From positions 6,176,001-6,240,000 of the forward strand of contig NZ_CP029425.2 in assembly GCF_002278135.3 (NCBI RefSeq): a stretch of 64,000 bases of DNA. The letters run 5' to 3'. This document shows positions 1-8,741 of this stretch, one piece after another. Numbering within the stretch: position 1 is the first letter of the stretch; each line of letters begins with the position of its first letter. This stretch comes from Bradyrhizobium ottawaense (GTDB taxonomy: Bacteria; Pseudomonadota; Alphaproteobacteria; Rhizobiales; Xanthobacteraceae). The notes under the pieces are model-generated. The model had not been told where the DNA came from. It searched no databases and saw nothing but the letters and a program-made list of their open reading frames with translations. A program made the position numbers and the translations under genes.

Positions 1-932
1 AGGTCGCGCGTCGCGCTCAGGATGGAGATACCGAGCGTACAGACCAGCACCACGTCGCCGGTGGTCGCCTCGCCCTGCTGCCAGAGCGTGACTGCCCAGG
101 CCATCAGCGCGATCGTCAGAAGCACGGTCACAGCGGCATGCAGCAGCCGCAGCTTTTCCAGATAACGCAGGCTGCGGCTTCGCGCGGTCAGTTCCCGGCT
201 CACGGTCGCGTCGAACCGCTCGTGCTCGTGGCCGATACCGCAGAAGGCCCGCACCAGGGGCATGTTGCTGATGACGTCGATCATCTCGCCGTCGACGACG
301 GCGGCCTTGTCGGCGAAATCGTCATGCAGCGGCTTGCCCGCGGCGGCGAGGCGGAACATCGCAACCACCATGCCGCCGGCAATCACGATCAGGCCAAGCG
401 CCATGTAAGGACTGACGGTTCCAATCAGGGCGATTGCCGCAATTGTGGCAATGCAGGGCGGCAAAACGTTCCAGACGAACATGTTCTCAACCGTGAACAC
501 CGCGTTCGACGTCGCGGTGATACGGCTCGTCAACATGCCGGGCATCCGGTCCGAGAAGTAGCTCGGCGCGTGTCCGGTCAGATGACGAAATATGTCACGT
601 CGTAAGTCTCCCGTGACACGAACGAAGGTGAAGCTCGCCGTCCAGCTCGCGATCCGCCACAGGAAGTTGTCAGCGGCGATCAGCGACATGAGTAAAATGA
701 ATGCCAGCCATACGCCGCCGCCTTGCGAAGGACCCGCAGACAAGGCGTCGACAAGGGATTTGACCCCGTATTGGGTGCCTACGGAGCAGGCAACCGCCGC
801 AACGACCGCGGCCAGGATCACCAGATGCGATGCCATTCGCATCCGAAGATAGCGCAAGACAAAGGCAAATGGCCTGCGCGCGTATCCAGAAAGATGATCC
901 ATTTGGCTATCGCCCCGTTTGCTGGTCTTCAT
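1..932 (-). CDS. ABC exporter, membrane-domain part (truncated by window edge)
   Basis: This is the N-terminal part of an ABC exporter whose remainder lies beyond position 1. The reading frame is open from the edge to an ATG at 932, and a second in-frame ATG at 902 follows the purine-rich stretch ACGGGGCG, so either may be the start. About 310 residues are visible. They contain several hydrophobic helices and the cytoplasmic-loop pattern of type I exporter membrane domains (LRRDIFRHLTGHAPSYFSDR), as in MsbA-like half transporters. The ATPase domain, expected next, is not in the window, so the fusion to it is inferred. The substrate cannot be predicted. A possible EcfG-type promoter lies just upstream at 951-976. 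Confidence 0.8.
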   Translation of the reverse strand, partial: MKTSKRGDSQMDHLSGYARRPFAFVLRYLRMRMASHLVILAAVVAAVACSVGTQYGVKSLVDALSAGPSQGGGVWLAFILLMSLIAADNFLWRIASWTASFTFVRVTGDLRRDIFRHLTGHAPSYFSDRMPGMLTSRITATSNAVFTVENMFVWNVLPPCIATIAAIALIGTVSPYMALGLIVIAGGMVVAMFRLAAAGKPLHDDFADKAAVVDGEMIDVISNMPLVRAFCGIGHEHERFDATVSRELTARSRSLRYLEKLRLLHAAVTVLLTIALMAWAVTLWQQGEATTGDVVLVCTLGISILSATRD

Positions 933-950
933 TTTGTTACTGATCGACTG

Positions 951-976
951 AACATCGACCAGTTCGCCTCGGTTCC
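951..976 (-). promoter_or_regulatory. possible EcfG-type promoter for the ABC exporter gene
   Basis: Read on the minus strand, this is GGAAC, 17 bases, then TGTT. That fits the general stress response sigma factor EcfG pattern (GGAAC-N16/17-cGTT) with one mismatch in the least conserved position. The predicted transcript start would leave little leader before the ATG at 932, which favours the ATG at 902. It is a weaker match than the sites at 1080, 14495 and 14888. Confidence 0.35.
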
Positions 977-1079
977 CGGGCAACCTCATCACGACATGCG
1001 GATGCGGACGATCTGCGAAGATGTGATGGCAGCATCGCGACGAACACCGGACGTGTCGAATAAGTAACCTTTGGAGGAA

Positions 1080-1104
1080 GGAACTTCGCAAGTGCGGGAA
1101 CGTT
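1080..1104 (+). promoter_or_regulatory. EcfG-type general stress promoter upstream of the glycosyltransferase gene
   Basis: The sequence is GGAAC, 16 bases, CGTT, an exact match to the alphaproteobacterial EcfG promoter consensus. It sits about 75 bases before the start codon at 1178 in the correct orientation. The -10 part lies inside the perfect palindrome GGGAACGTTCCC. Control by the PhyR-NepR-EcfG cascade is an inference from the match. Confidence 0.65.
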
Positions 1105-1177
1105 CCCTTGGCTGGCATTGCCGGTGCCGACAAGCGGGGGCTTTCTACGATCATGATCGCACAAAGGAGATGGTGAG

Positions 1178-2248
1178 ATGCGCATCGCGCAGGTTGCTCC
1201 GTTGACGGAGGCTGTTCCACCCAAGCTGTATGGCGGCACCGAGCGGGTGGTGCATTGGTTGACGGAAGAGCTGGTGGCCCTCGGGCACGACGTGACGCTA
1301 TTTGCCAGCGGCGACTCGCAGACATCAGCCAAGCTGGATGCGCTGTGGCCCAAGGCGCTCCGTCTCGACGGTTCCGTACGTGACCCCAATGCACTGCACA
1401 TGGTGCTGCTGGAGCGTGTGCGGCAAAAATGTGACGACGAGGAGTTCGACTTCCTCCACTTCCATCTCGACTATTATCCGTGGTCGTTGTTCCACCGCCA
1501 GCCGACGCCATTCCTGACCACGCTGCACGGCCGGCTCGACCTGCCGGAGCATCAGCCGGTGTTCAACACCTTCTCGAAGATGCCCGTCATTTCGATCTCC
1601 AATGCGCAGCGACGGCCGGTGCCGCAGGCGAACTGGGTGACCACGATTCATCACGGTCTTCCGGAGAACTTGCTGACGCCGAAGCCGGCGAAACAGGAAT
1701 ATCTCGCCGTGCTCGGCCGCATCGCGCCCGAGAAGGGCGTCGACCGCGCCATCAAGATCGCGACCCATTGCGGCATTCCGCTGAAGATCGCGGCCAAGGT
1801 CGATCGTGCCGACCAGGATTACTACGACGAGCTGATCCGGCCGATGATCGAGAACAATCCGCTGGTGGAGTTCATCGGCGAGATAAGCGATCACGAGAAG
1901 TCGGACTTTTTGAGCGGCGCGCTCGGCCTTCTGCTGCCGATCGACTGGCCGGAGCCGTTCGGCCTTGTGATGATCGAAGCCATGGCCTGCGGAACGCCGG
2001 TGGTCGCCTTCAACCGCGGCTCGGTGCCGGAGATCATCGACGAGGGGCTGACCGGCTTCGTCGTCGAGGATGTCCTGAGTGCAGCCGGCGTCGTCAATCG
2101 CCTTCCGCAACTTGACCGCACTGCGATCCGCAAGCAGTTCGAGGCGCGTTTCACGGCGCGGCGAATGGCACTGGATTACCTCGCCGCCTATCGCAGCCTC
2201 GCCGAGGAACAGTCGCCGCGGATCAAGCTGGTGAGCAGCGCGGAGTAG
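1178..2248 (+). CDS. glycosyltransferase family 4 protein
   Basis: This is a 356-residue cytoplasmic or membrane-peripheral GT-B fold glycosyltransferase. The N-terminal acceptor domain opens with MRIAQVAPLTEAVPPKLYGG, with the glycine-rich loop typical of the family. The donor domain carries VLGRIAPEKGVDRAI near residue 180 and the E-x7-E sugar-nucleotide motif in PEPFGLVMIEAMACGTPV near residue 260, which is diagnostic of GT4 retaining enzymes. The start is supported by AAAGGAG a few bases upstream. The gene stands alone, so the sugar and acceptor are unknown. The EcfG-type promoter suggests a stress-induced glycan or glycoside, possibly a capsule component or protective sugar, but this is inference. 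Confidence 0.9.
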   Translation: MRIAQVAPLTEAVPPKLYGGTERVVHWLTEELVALGHDVTLFASGDSQTSAKLDALWPKALRLDGSVRDPNALHMVLLERVRQKCDDEEFDFLHFHLDYYPWSLFHRQPTPFLTTLHGRLDLPEHQPVFNTFSKMPVISISNAQRRPVPQANWVTTIHHGLPENLLTPKPAKQEYLAVLGRIAPEKGVDRAIKIATHCGIPLKIAAKVDRADQDYYDELIRPMIENNPLVEFIGEISDHEKSDFLSGALGLLLPIDWPEPFGLVMIEAMACGTPVVAFNRGSVPEIIDEGLTGFVVEDVLSAAGVVNRLPQLDRTAIRKQFEARFTARRMALDYLAAYRSLAEEQSPRIKLVSSAE

Positions 2249-2267
2249 GCTAGCCACAATCACAACT

Positions 2268-2409
2268 GTCGTCCCGGACAAGCGCGCCCTAAGCGCGCGC
2301 CGATCCGGGACCCATACTCCGCAGCATTAGTTTTGCGAAGACTCGGAGTTGCCAGCTCGCGCAAAAACGCAATCCTGTGGTTATGGGTCCCGGCTTTCGC
2401 CGGGACGAC
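2268..2409. repeat. interspersed inverted-repeat element, Bradyrhizobium type
   Basis: The element is bounded by a perfect 10-base inverted repeat (GTCGTCCCGG at 2268 and CCGGGACGAC at 2400). It contains a nested pair, GGGACCCATA at 2307 and TATGGGTCCC at 2382. It fills the space between the convergent ends of the glycosyltransferase and sulfatase genes. Elements with these ends are scattered through Bradyrhizobium intergenic DNA. It may also act as a bidirectional terminator by forming a hairpin. Confidence 0.75.
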
Positions 2410-2431
2410 ACTGGTATTGTTGCGAAAGCAC

Positions 2432-4363
2432 CTACCTCACCACCGCCCGCTTCGGCTCCACGATCTCGAACATGCGCGGAAACTCGTCCATCAGGCCCAT
2501 CAGCTCGGCGAGCTTCATCGGGTTGCCCGACAGCTTGACCTTGCCCGCAGCCACCGCCTCCGGAAAGCTCGTCAGCTTGGCGATCACCTCGTCGAGCGTT
2601 GCGCGCGCCAGCGTGAAGCTGGCATCGGCGCCCTCTGCCTGCACGCCCTCGCTATAGGTCAGCGCGCAGTTCTCCAGATTGAGCACGAAGGTCTCGCCGG
2701 TATCGGAAAAACTCCAGTTCAGCACGATGCGCTTGCCCTCGGCGTTGGGACCGTTGAGGCGGATGCCGAGCACGTCCCAGAGCTGGCTGGTGCGCAGCGC
2801 AGCCAGCGTCTCGCGCGGCATCGGGGGGCGCGCCGGCACCTTCGGCATGCCCTGGCGCAATTCCTGCGCGCCGAACAGATAGGCGTTACGCCAGGTCGCG
2901 CTTTCGGCGGCGTAGCCGAGCTGCTCCAGCGTGTCGGCGAGCAACGCGCGCGCTGCCGCATGGTCGGGCTCGGCGAAGACGAGATGGCCGAGCACTTGGG
3001 CGACAAAGCGGAATTCACCCTTATCGAAATCCGCACGCACCCGCGCGAGGATCGCATCCGCCCCGCCCATATACTCGACGTACTTCCTGCCTGACTCCAC
3101 CGGCGGCAGCGGATCGAGATTGACCGGGTTGGCGTCGTACCAGCCGAGATATTTCTGGTAGATCGCCTTCACATTGTGCCGGATGTGGCCGTAATAGCCG
3201 CGGCCGTGCCAGGCGCCTTCCAGGCTCTTGGGCAGCTGGATCGTCTCGGCGATCTCGGCCGCGGTGAGGCCGTGATTCATCAGGCGGATGGTCTGGTCAT
3301 GCGCAAATTTGTAGAGGTCGCGCTGCTGCCGGATCATCGTGCCGATGCGGTCAGCTCCCCACACCGGCCAATGATGTTGGCCGCACATCGCCTCCGCCTT
3401 GCCGTCCCAGAGCTGCAAGGCCTCGCCCAGATATTTTGACCAGGCCAGCGCGTCGCGCACGTCGGCACCGCGGAACGGCAACAGATTGTGGAAATTATGA
3501 GTGCAGTTCTCGGCGAGGTTCAACAGCCTGTAGCGCGGGATGAAGAAATGCATCTCCGCCCGTGCTTCGCTGTTCGGCGCCATCTGGAATTCGAACTCGA
3601 CGCCGTCGATGACGCGCCTGTCGCCGGTCGCCATGATCAAATCGGTCGGGCGTAGCAGCGCAACTGATCCTGCCGCCATCGACTTACCGAGCCCGCAATC
3701 GACCTGCCCCCGCGTCCCCTTGGCGAGCAGCGGCCCGAACTGATACTGCGCCCGGCGCAGCATCGCGGGGCCTGCGATGATATTCTCGGAGACAGCGTGC
3801 TCCATGAACAGGTTCGGAGCGATGATCGGCACGCGGCCGGTGGCGAGCGCGTCGTCCTCCAGCACGCCGCGCGCGCCGCCCCAATGATCGGTGTGGGTGT
3901 GGGTGAAGATCACGGCAGCAACGGGCTTCAGGCCACGATGCCTAAAGTAAAGATCGAGCGCGGCGCGGGCGCCTTCGATCGAGGTCAGAGTGTCGACGAC
4001 GATGACGCCGCTGTCGCCCTCGATCAGCGTCATGTTGGCGATGTCGAGCCCGCGTACCTGGTAGACACCGGGCACGACCTCGAACAGGCCGTGCTGCATG
4101 TTGAGACGCGACTGCCGCCACAGGCTCGGATTGACCGTAGGCGGCGCCTGATCGGTGGACAGAAAGCCGTAAGGCTCGAGGCTCCAGACCGTCCTCCCTT
4201 GCGGGTTCGTGATCGTCGCGTTCTCGATCGTTCCGAGGAAGCCACGCGCGGCGTCGTCGAAATCCCGCGTGTCGGAAAACGGCAGCGCGTTCAGCATCGT
4301 TGTTTGCTGCGCGACGACGGACGGCGTCGCGTCCTTCGGCTCGCTGTTCGAAATGTCCGTCAT
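2432..4363 (-). CDS. alkyl/aryl sulfatase, metallo-beta-lactamase fold (SdsA1/BDS1 family)
   Basis: This 643-residue protein should hydrolyse sulfate esters such as primary alkyl sulfates. It has the three-part layout of type III sulfatases. The N-terminal metallo-beta-lactamase domain carries the dinuclear zinc motif HTHTDHWGG (H155, H157, D159, H160 from the chosen start). The middle dimerisation region includes CTHNFHNLLPFRG and GQHHWP. The C-terminal SCP2-like domain binds the alkyl chain. The upstream ATG at 4423 is less likely because the ATG at 4363 follows AGGGGAG. Unlike secreted Pseudomonas SdsA1, no signal peptide is visible, so it probably acts in the cytoplasm. It lies downstream of TRAP transporter genes on the same strand, which suggests that the transporter supplies its substrate. 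Confidence 0.88.
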   Translation of the reverse strand: MTDISNSEPKDATPSVVAQQTTMLNALPFSDTRDFDDAARGFLGTIENATITNPQGRTVWSLEPYGFLSTDQAPPTVNPSLWRQSRLNMQHGLFEVVPGVYQVRGLDIANMTLIEGDSGVIVVDTLTSIEGARAALDLYFRHRGLKPVAAVIFTHTHTDHWGGARGVLEDDALATGRVPIIAPNLFMEHAVSENIIAGPAMLRRAQYQFGPLLAKGTRGQVDCGLGKSMAAGSVALLRPTDLIMATGDRRVIDGVEFEFQMAPNSEARAEMHFFIPRYRLLNLAENCTHNFHNLLPFRGADVRDALAWSKYLGEALQLWDGKAEAMCGQHHWPVWGADRIGTMIRQQRDLYKFAHDQTIRLMNHGLTAAEIAETIQLPKSLEGAWHGRGYYGHIRHNVKAIYQKYLGWYDANPVNLDPLPPVESGRKYVEYMGGADAILARVRADFDKGEFRFVAQVLGHLVFAEPDHAAARALLADTLEQLGYAAESATWRNAYLFGAQELRQGMPKVPARPPMPRETLAALRTSQLWDVLGIRLNGPNAEGKRIVLNWSFSDTGETFVLNLENCALTYSEGVQAEGADASFTLARATLDEVIAKLTSFPEAVAAGKVKLSGNPMKLAELMGLMDEFPRMFEIVEPKRAVVR

Positions 4364-4450
4364 CGAGATGGCTCCCCTGATCTGGTGAGAGCCATCTAAC
4401 CGCATCTCACAGCCGTTTGCCATTGATGGAGCGAAGCGCAGCCGGGTTCA

Positions 4451-4475
4451 CTCTCCCCTGGAGGGGGAGGTCGCT
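4451..4475. repeat. short GC-rich palindromic repeat
   Basis: The sequence around CTCCCCTGGAGGGGGAG is a small near-palindrome. A related copy, CTCCCCTGGAGGGG, occurs near 47750. It sits in the 130-base gap between the TRAP permease and the sulfatase gene and could form a hairpin in their shared transcript. Confidence 0.45.
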
Positions 4476-4492
4476 TCGTGCAGCTCCCATCG

Positions 4493-6559
4493 CTACATCC
4501 CCAGCAATCGCGGCAGCCACAGCGACAGCCCGGGCCAATACGTCACCACCACCAGGAATCCCAGCATCGTCAACAGCCACGGCCACACCGCGACCGTGAG
4601 CTCGGTGATGCCCATCTTGGCGATGCCGGAGGCGACGTAGAGGTTGAGGCCGACAGGCGGATGGCAGAGGCCAACCTCCATGTTGACTGTCATCAGGATG
4701 CCGAAATGGATCGGGTCGATGCCGAGCTTGATCGCGACCGGAAACAGGATCGGGGCCATGATCAGGATGATCGAGGACGGCTCCATCACGTTGCCCGCCA
4801 GCAGCAGCAGCAGGTTGACGAGGAGCAGGAAGCCGATCCACCCCAGGCCCTGGTCGATCATCCATTGCGCCAGTGCTTGCGGCACATTTTCGTAAGTCAT
4901 CAGGAACGAGAACAGGACGGCGTTGGTGATGATGTAAAGCAGCATCGCCGAGAGATTCGCCGACGACAGCAGCACCCGCGGCACGTCGCTCAGCTTCAGG
5001 TCTTTATAGATGAACACGGCGACGATGAAGGCGTAGACCGCACTGACGGCGGCAGCTTCGGTCGGCGTGAACAGGCCGCTGTAGATGCCGCCGATCACGA
5101 TCACGATCAGCAGGATGCCCCAGATCGACTTGCGGAAGGCATCGAAGCGCTCGAACAGCGTTGCCTTCGGCATCCGCGGATAGTCGTTGCGCCAGGCCCG
5201 ATAGAACGTCGTGGCGCCGAGAAGCGAGGCCAGGACCAATCCCGGCACGATGCCGGCGATGAAGAGCTTGCCGACCGAGCTGTTGGTGGAGACGGCGTAG
5301 AGAACCATCGGGATCGACGGCGGAATGAGAATTCCAAGCGAGCCCGACGTCGTGATCACGCCCGCGCCGAACCGCTTCGGGAAGCCTTGCGCGACCATCG
5401 CCGGCAGGATCACCGAGCCGATCGCCACCACGGTCGCCGGCGACGAGCCGGAAATGGCGGCAAACAGCGCGCAGGCGACCACCCCCGACAGCGCGAGACC
5501 GCCGTACCAATGGCCGACCAGCGAGGTCGCGAAGGTGATCATCCGCCGCGCCACCCCGCCATGGGTCAGGAAGTTGCCGGCGAGGATGAAGAACGGGATC
5601 GCCATGATCTCGAAGTTCTCGATGCCGGTGAACAGCTTCAGCGCTACCGATTCCGTGCGCACGTCGGTCAAGGTGAACATGAAGCTGAGCACGGTGAGAC
5701 CGAGCGCGATCGAGATCGGCATACCCGTCAGCATCAAGGAGAGCAGAAGCGCGAACACGATGAGGACGCGCAAGCCCTGCGGCAGCGTGATGACATGGCC
5801 CGCATGCGCGAAGCACAGCGCGACGATCAGGACTGGCAGCAGCATCAGGATCCAGCCGAGCGGGCTGCGCTCGTCGCGGACGACCTGACTATGCGTGACC
5901 GGCGCCGGATGCACCGGATCCGCCTCGACCCCCTCGACACCCGCCATGTCGTGATGCGGCAGTTCGCCGGTGCGATGGAACGACCAGGCGACCTGCAGGA
6001 AGCGGAAGCACATCAAGCCGGACCCGAGCGGGATGGTGAGATACACCATCCACATCGGTGCTTCCAAATCGTTGGATTGCTGGCCGGTCTGCCACATCTG
6101 CCCCACGAACGCGGCGCCGAAATAGGCGACGATGGCGGTGAAGAGAGCGCCGCACAACAGACCGAAGGTGATGACGCGGCGGCGCGATCCGCCGGGCAGG
6201 ATGTTGACCAGCACGTCGACGCCGACATGGATGCCGGTCCGCACGCCGTAGGCGGCACCGAACTTCGCCATCCAGATGAACATGTAGATGCAGAGTTCCT
6301 GCGCCCAGGACAAATCAAGCGCGGCAAGCCAGACGAATGCAGCGCGCGCCGGGACGGCGAGGAAGGTCAGGTTGCGGGCTTCCGCCCATTTGGCGATGTC
6401 GATCGACAGGCCGGCGCCGTAGCGGTGCAGCACGGCGACGAAGATGAGCGACGTCGCAGCCGCGATCATCGTCGCGATCAGCCATTCCTCGAGATGATCG
6501 AGCACACGATTCAGCACACGCAGCAACTTCGTCCCCCCAGCATTGGCTCGTCCATTCAA
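4493..6559 (-). CDS. TRAP transporter permease, fused DctQ-DctM
   Basis: This approximately 688-residue inner-membrane protein fuses the small (DctQ) and large (DctM) subunits of a TRAP transporter. The first 230 residues hold four helices with the DctQ pattern. A linker follows, and then the roughly 12-helix DctM domain with GSSPATVVAIGSVILPAM and the late PPSIPMVLYAV and CHPPVGLNLYVAS loops. No ATG fits the N-terminus. The frame opens with TTG at 6559 and a second TTG 11 codons later is preceded by GGGGGGACGAA, so the exact start is uncertain. It follows dctP by about 65 bases and precedes the sulfatase gene. Transport is driven by sodium or proton gradients in this family. Confidence 0.9.
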   Translation of the reverse strand: MNGRANAGGTKLLRVLNRVLDHLEEWLIATMIAAATSLIFVAVLHRYGAGLSIDIAKWAEARNLTFLAVPARAAFVWLAALDLSWAQELCIYMFIWMAKFGAAYGVRTGIHVGVDVLVNILPGGSRRRVITFGLLCGALFTAIVAYFGAAFVGQMWQTGQQSNDLEAPMWMVYLTIPLGSGLMCFRFLQVAWSFHRTGELPHHDMAGVEGVEADPVHPAPVTHSQVVRDERSPLGWILMLLPVLIVALCFAHAGHVITLPQGLRVLIVFALLLSLMLTGMPISIALGLTVLSFMFTLTDVRTESVALKLFTGIENFEIMAIPFFILAGNFLTHGGVARRMITFATSLVGHWYGGLALSGVVACALFAAISGSSPATVVAIGSVILPAMVAQGFPKRFGAGVITTSGSLGILIPPSIPMVLYAVSTNSSVGKLFIAGIVPGLVLASLLGATTFYRAWRNDYPRMPKATLFERFDAFRKSIWGILLIVIVIGGIYSGLFTPTEAAAVSAVYAFIVAVFIYKDLKLSDVPRVLLSSANLSAMLLYIITNAVLFSFLMTYENVPQALAQWMIDQGLGWIGFLLLVNLLLLLAGNVMEPSSIILIMAPILFPVAIKLGIDPIHFGILMTVNMEVGLCHPPVGLNLYVASGIAKMGITELTVAVWPWLLTMLGFLVVVTYWPGLSLWLPRLLGM

Positions 6560-6623
6560 GAGCGAACGGCCGGGAGTGCGATCACCCCCGACCGTTGCTA
6601 TTGTTCTTGTCAGGGCGCGGCCG

Positions 6624-7625
6624 TCAGTTCATCTTGACATCGAGTTCCTTGGCGACGAGATCGAGCACTTCCTGCCCGACCCGGCCCTTTGCCCATTTAT
6701 AAGTCGGCTGCATCGCGTCCTGCCACGCCTTGCGATCGGCATCGGTCAGGTAATGCAGATTGGTCTTGCCTGTCTTCTTGATCTCGGCCAGCGCGTCCTC
6801 GTTCTCCTGGCGCGCGATCGAGTTGGTGTAGTCGGATGCCTCCGCCATCGCCTTGTCGAGTTGGGTGCGGATATCGGGCGGCAGGCCCGACCAGAACTTC
6901 GAATTGACGATGACCGCATATTGCAGATGCGCGTGATAGGAAACGGTGATGTCTTTCTGCACCTCGTAGAACTTCTGCGTCAAGTAATTGGACGCGGTGT
7001 TCTCGCAGCCGTCGACCACGCCGGTCTGCAAAGCCTGGTAGACCTCGGAGAACGCCATGATCTGAGGGATGGTGCCGACCAGGCGGAAATACTGGTCGGC
7101 GACCTTGGATCCCGAGATGCGGAACTTGAGGCCCTGGAAATCCGTCGGCTTTATCAGCGGACGATTCGAGGAGACCATGTGGAAGCCGTTGTCCCAGTAA
7201 GCGAGGCCGGTAATGCCCTTGGCCTCGAGCTTCTGGAATAGCCACTTGCCGATGGTGCCCTTGATCGCGCTGGAATAGGTTTGATCGTCCTTGAATAGCC
7301 AGGGCAGATCGAGCGCCTCGAACTCCTTGATACCAAGGGGCGCGAATTTGGCGGTCGAAGGGGCAAGCATGTGCACCGAGCCGAGCTGCAGCGCCTCGAT
7401 CTCCTCTTTGTCCTTATAGAGTGTGGAGTTCGGGTAGACTTCGACCTTGACCTTGCCGTCGGTGTAGTTCTCGGCGAGCTCCTTGAACTTCAGCGCGCCC
7501 TTCCCCTTCGGCGTGTCGTTGGCGACGACGTGGCTGAACTTGATGACGATCGGAGTTTGGGCCTGCGCAACAACGGGGGCCAAAACGAGCGCGGCCGCCG
7601 CGACCGCGAGAAGCAGTTTGCGCAT
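6624..7625 (-). CDS. dctP: TRAP transporter substrate-binding protein, DctP family
   Basis: This 333-residue periplasmic protein captures an organic acid for the fused permease encoded downstream. It begins with a clear signal peptide (MRKLLLAVAAAALVLAPVVA, cleaved after AQA). The DctP features are IKFSHVVANDTPKGKGAL at the start, the helix pattern FRISGSKVADQYFRLVG, and the conserved VVDGCENTASNYLTQKFYEV segment. The upstream ATG at 7709 is rejected because the ATG at 7625 has GGGAGGTC in front and starts the signal peptide. A hairpin with arms CAAACCGG and CCGGTTTG lies in the leader near 7650-7680. The substrate is unknown, and a sulfated or sulfonated compound is inferred from the sulfatase gene in the same run. 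Confidence 0.92.
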   Translation of the reverse strand: MRKLLLAVAAAALVLAPVVAQAQTPIVIKFSHVVANDTPKGKGALKFKELAENYTDGKVKVEVYPNSTLYKDKEEIEALQLGSVHMLAPSTAKFAPLGIKEFEALDLPWLFKDDQTYSSAIKGTIGKWLFQKLEAKGITGLAYWDNGFHMVSSNRPLIKPTDFQGLKFRISGSKVADQYFRLVGTIPQIMAFSEVYQALQTGVVDGCENTASNYLTQKFYEVQKDITVSYHAHLQYAVIVNSKFWSGLPPDIRTQLDKAMAEASDYTNSIARQENEDALAEIKKTGKTNLHYLTDADRKAWQDAMQPTYKWAKGRVGQEVLDLVAKELDVKMN

Positions 7626-7715
7626 GAAGACCTCCCAACAACCTCGACAAACCGGGTGCTTTTTTTGTTTTCCGGTTTGAGTAGTGGCAGCAATCCGCAG
7701 GCCGAACAACTAGAC

Positions 7716-8594
7716 CTAAGCCCAATTTGCCGCAGCCAAGCTATCTTGACGAGCGCTGTCTACGCAACCCGGCACCTGCTTCCATCCAGGGGAACGAGCG
7801 CTTATGTCGCATTGCGGCAGTGCATTAGCTCTTGCGCTGGGCGACCATGAAGAGACGGCGGAACGGAACAGGGTCTGCCCCGCCGCATTCTTCGGATAGG
7901 CCCTCGCAACCCGCGCGCCATAGGCGGCTTCGAATGCAATCTTCTCCTCGCCTGCGAGCACGTCGAGATAGCGCGTCAGCCAAGTCCCCTTGGTCCATTC
8001 CTTGACGGGGTTCTCGCCTTCCAGCACTTGCAGATATTCGGTCTCCCAGATGTCGATGTTGGCCGACATCGGCGCAAGAAGATCGTGATAGAATGCCGGG
8101 CCCTCGACCGGCGGCGGCGTCACGAGATGCTCGACCTTGGACCGCCACGGACCATCAAGCGCCGTCTCGCCGATCAGCACATGCGACGGCGCCAGAAAGT
8201 TGCGCGGCATCTGCACCGCGAGCATGCCGCCAGGCCTCACCTTCTCCATGACCGATGGAAACAGCGCCGCATGATTGGGCAGCCAGTGCAGTGCGGCATT
8301 GGAATAGATCAAGTCGTACTGCCCGGCGGGGCGCCAATGGCCGAGGTCCTCGTGGGACCATTCCACATCGGGTGCAGCCTTGCGGCCGGCGGCAACCATC
8401 TCGGCGGAGCCCTCGACGCCGGTCACGCTCGCCTCCTGCCAGCGCTCCTTGATGAGTTTTGTCACGTTGCCGGCGCCGGCGCCGAGATCGGCAATCTCGC
8501 GGGGGCCAAAATCCGGAATCCGCATCAAGAGGTCAACGGCGGGCCGGAGCCGGTGGCCGGAGAATTTTAAGTATTGCTGCGGATCCCAGACCAT
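7716..8594 (-). CDS. tam: trans-aconitate 2-methyltransferase-like protein, C-terminus altered by a probable frameshift
   Basis: The first approximately 240 residues match the S-adenosylmethionine-dependent Tam family: MVWDPQQYLKFSGHRLRPA at the start, the SAM-binding IADLGAGAGNVTKL, and NAALHWLPNH. Family members are about 255 residues long and end in a segment like TLFPFRRLFMVARR. Here the frame changes after GQTLF near 7866 and runs on for 50 unrelated residues to 7716. In the neighbouring frame the same DNA encodes PFRRLFMVAQRKS and stops at 7825. Restoring one C in the CC after CTGTT would rebuild the expected ending. This points to a one-base deletion or a sequence error. The extended tail also runs into the dctP promoter region, which supports the shorter original gene. 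Confidence 0.82.
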   Translation of the reverse strand: MVWDPQQYLKFSGHRLRPAVDLLMRIPDFGPREIADLGAGAGNVTKLIKERWQEASVTGVEGSAEMVAAGRKAAPDVEWSHEDLGHWRPAGQYDLIYSNAALHWLPNHAALFPSVMEKVRPGGMLAVQMPRNFLAPSHVLIGETALDGPWRSKVEHLVTPPPVEGPAFYHDLLAPMSANIDIWETEYLQVLEGENPVKEWTKGTWLTRYLDVLAGEEKIAFEAAYGARVARAYPKNAAGQTLFRSAVSSWSPSARANALPQCDISARSPGWKQVPGCVDSARQDSLAAANWA

Positions 8595-8741
8595 CGTCTC
8601 AACGCCTTTTTCTTTTTCGTGTTTCCTTCAACGTCGCTCTTGGTTACCACTGCTCCTCCCGCTCAGGCAATTCGCAAGGCGCGCGGGACGGGCAGGAAAC
8701 GCACAGCAATAAGCAAGAACCAAACAAGAGAGCGTGTCACC

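Noticed and set aside
138..605. plus-strand open frame at the left edge
   Set aside because: It is antisense to the ABC exporter gene and shows shadow-frame composition.
4478..6637. 719-codon plus-strand open frame
   Set aside because: It is antisense to the TRAP permease gene and its product is a low-complexity chain of R, D, H, Q and E, typical of GC-rich shadow frames.
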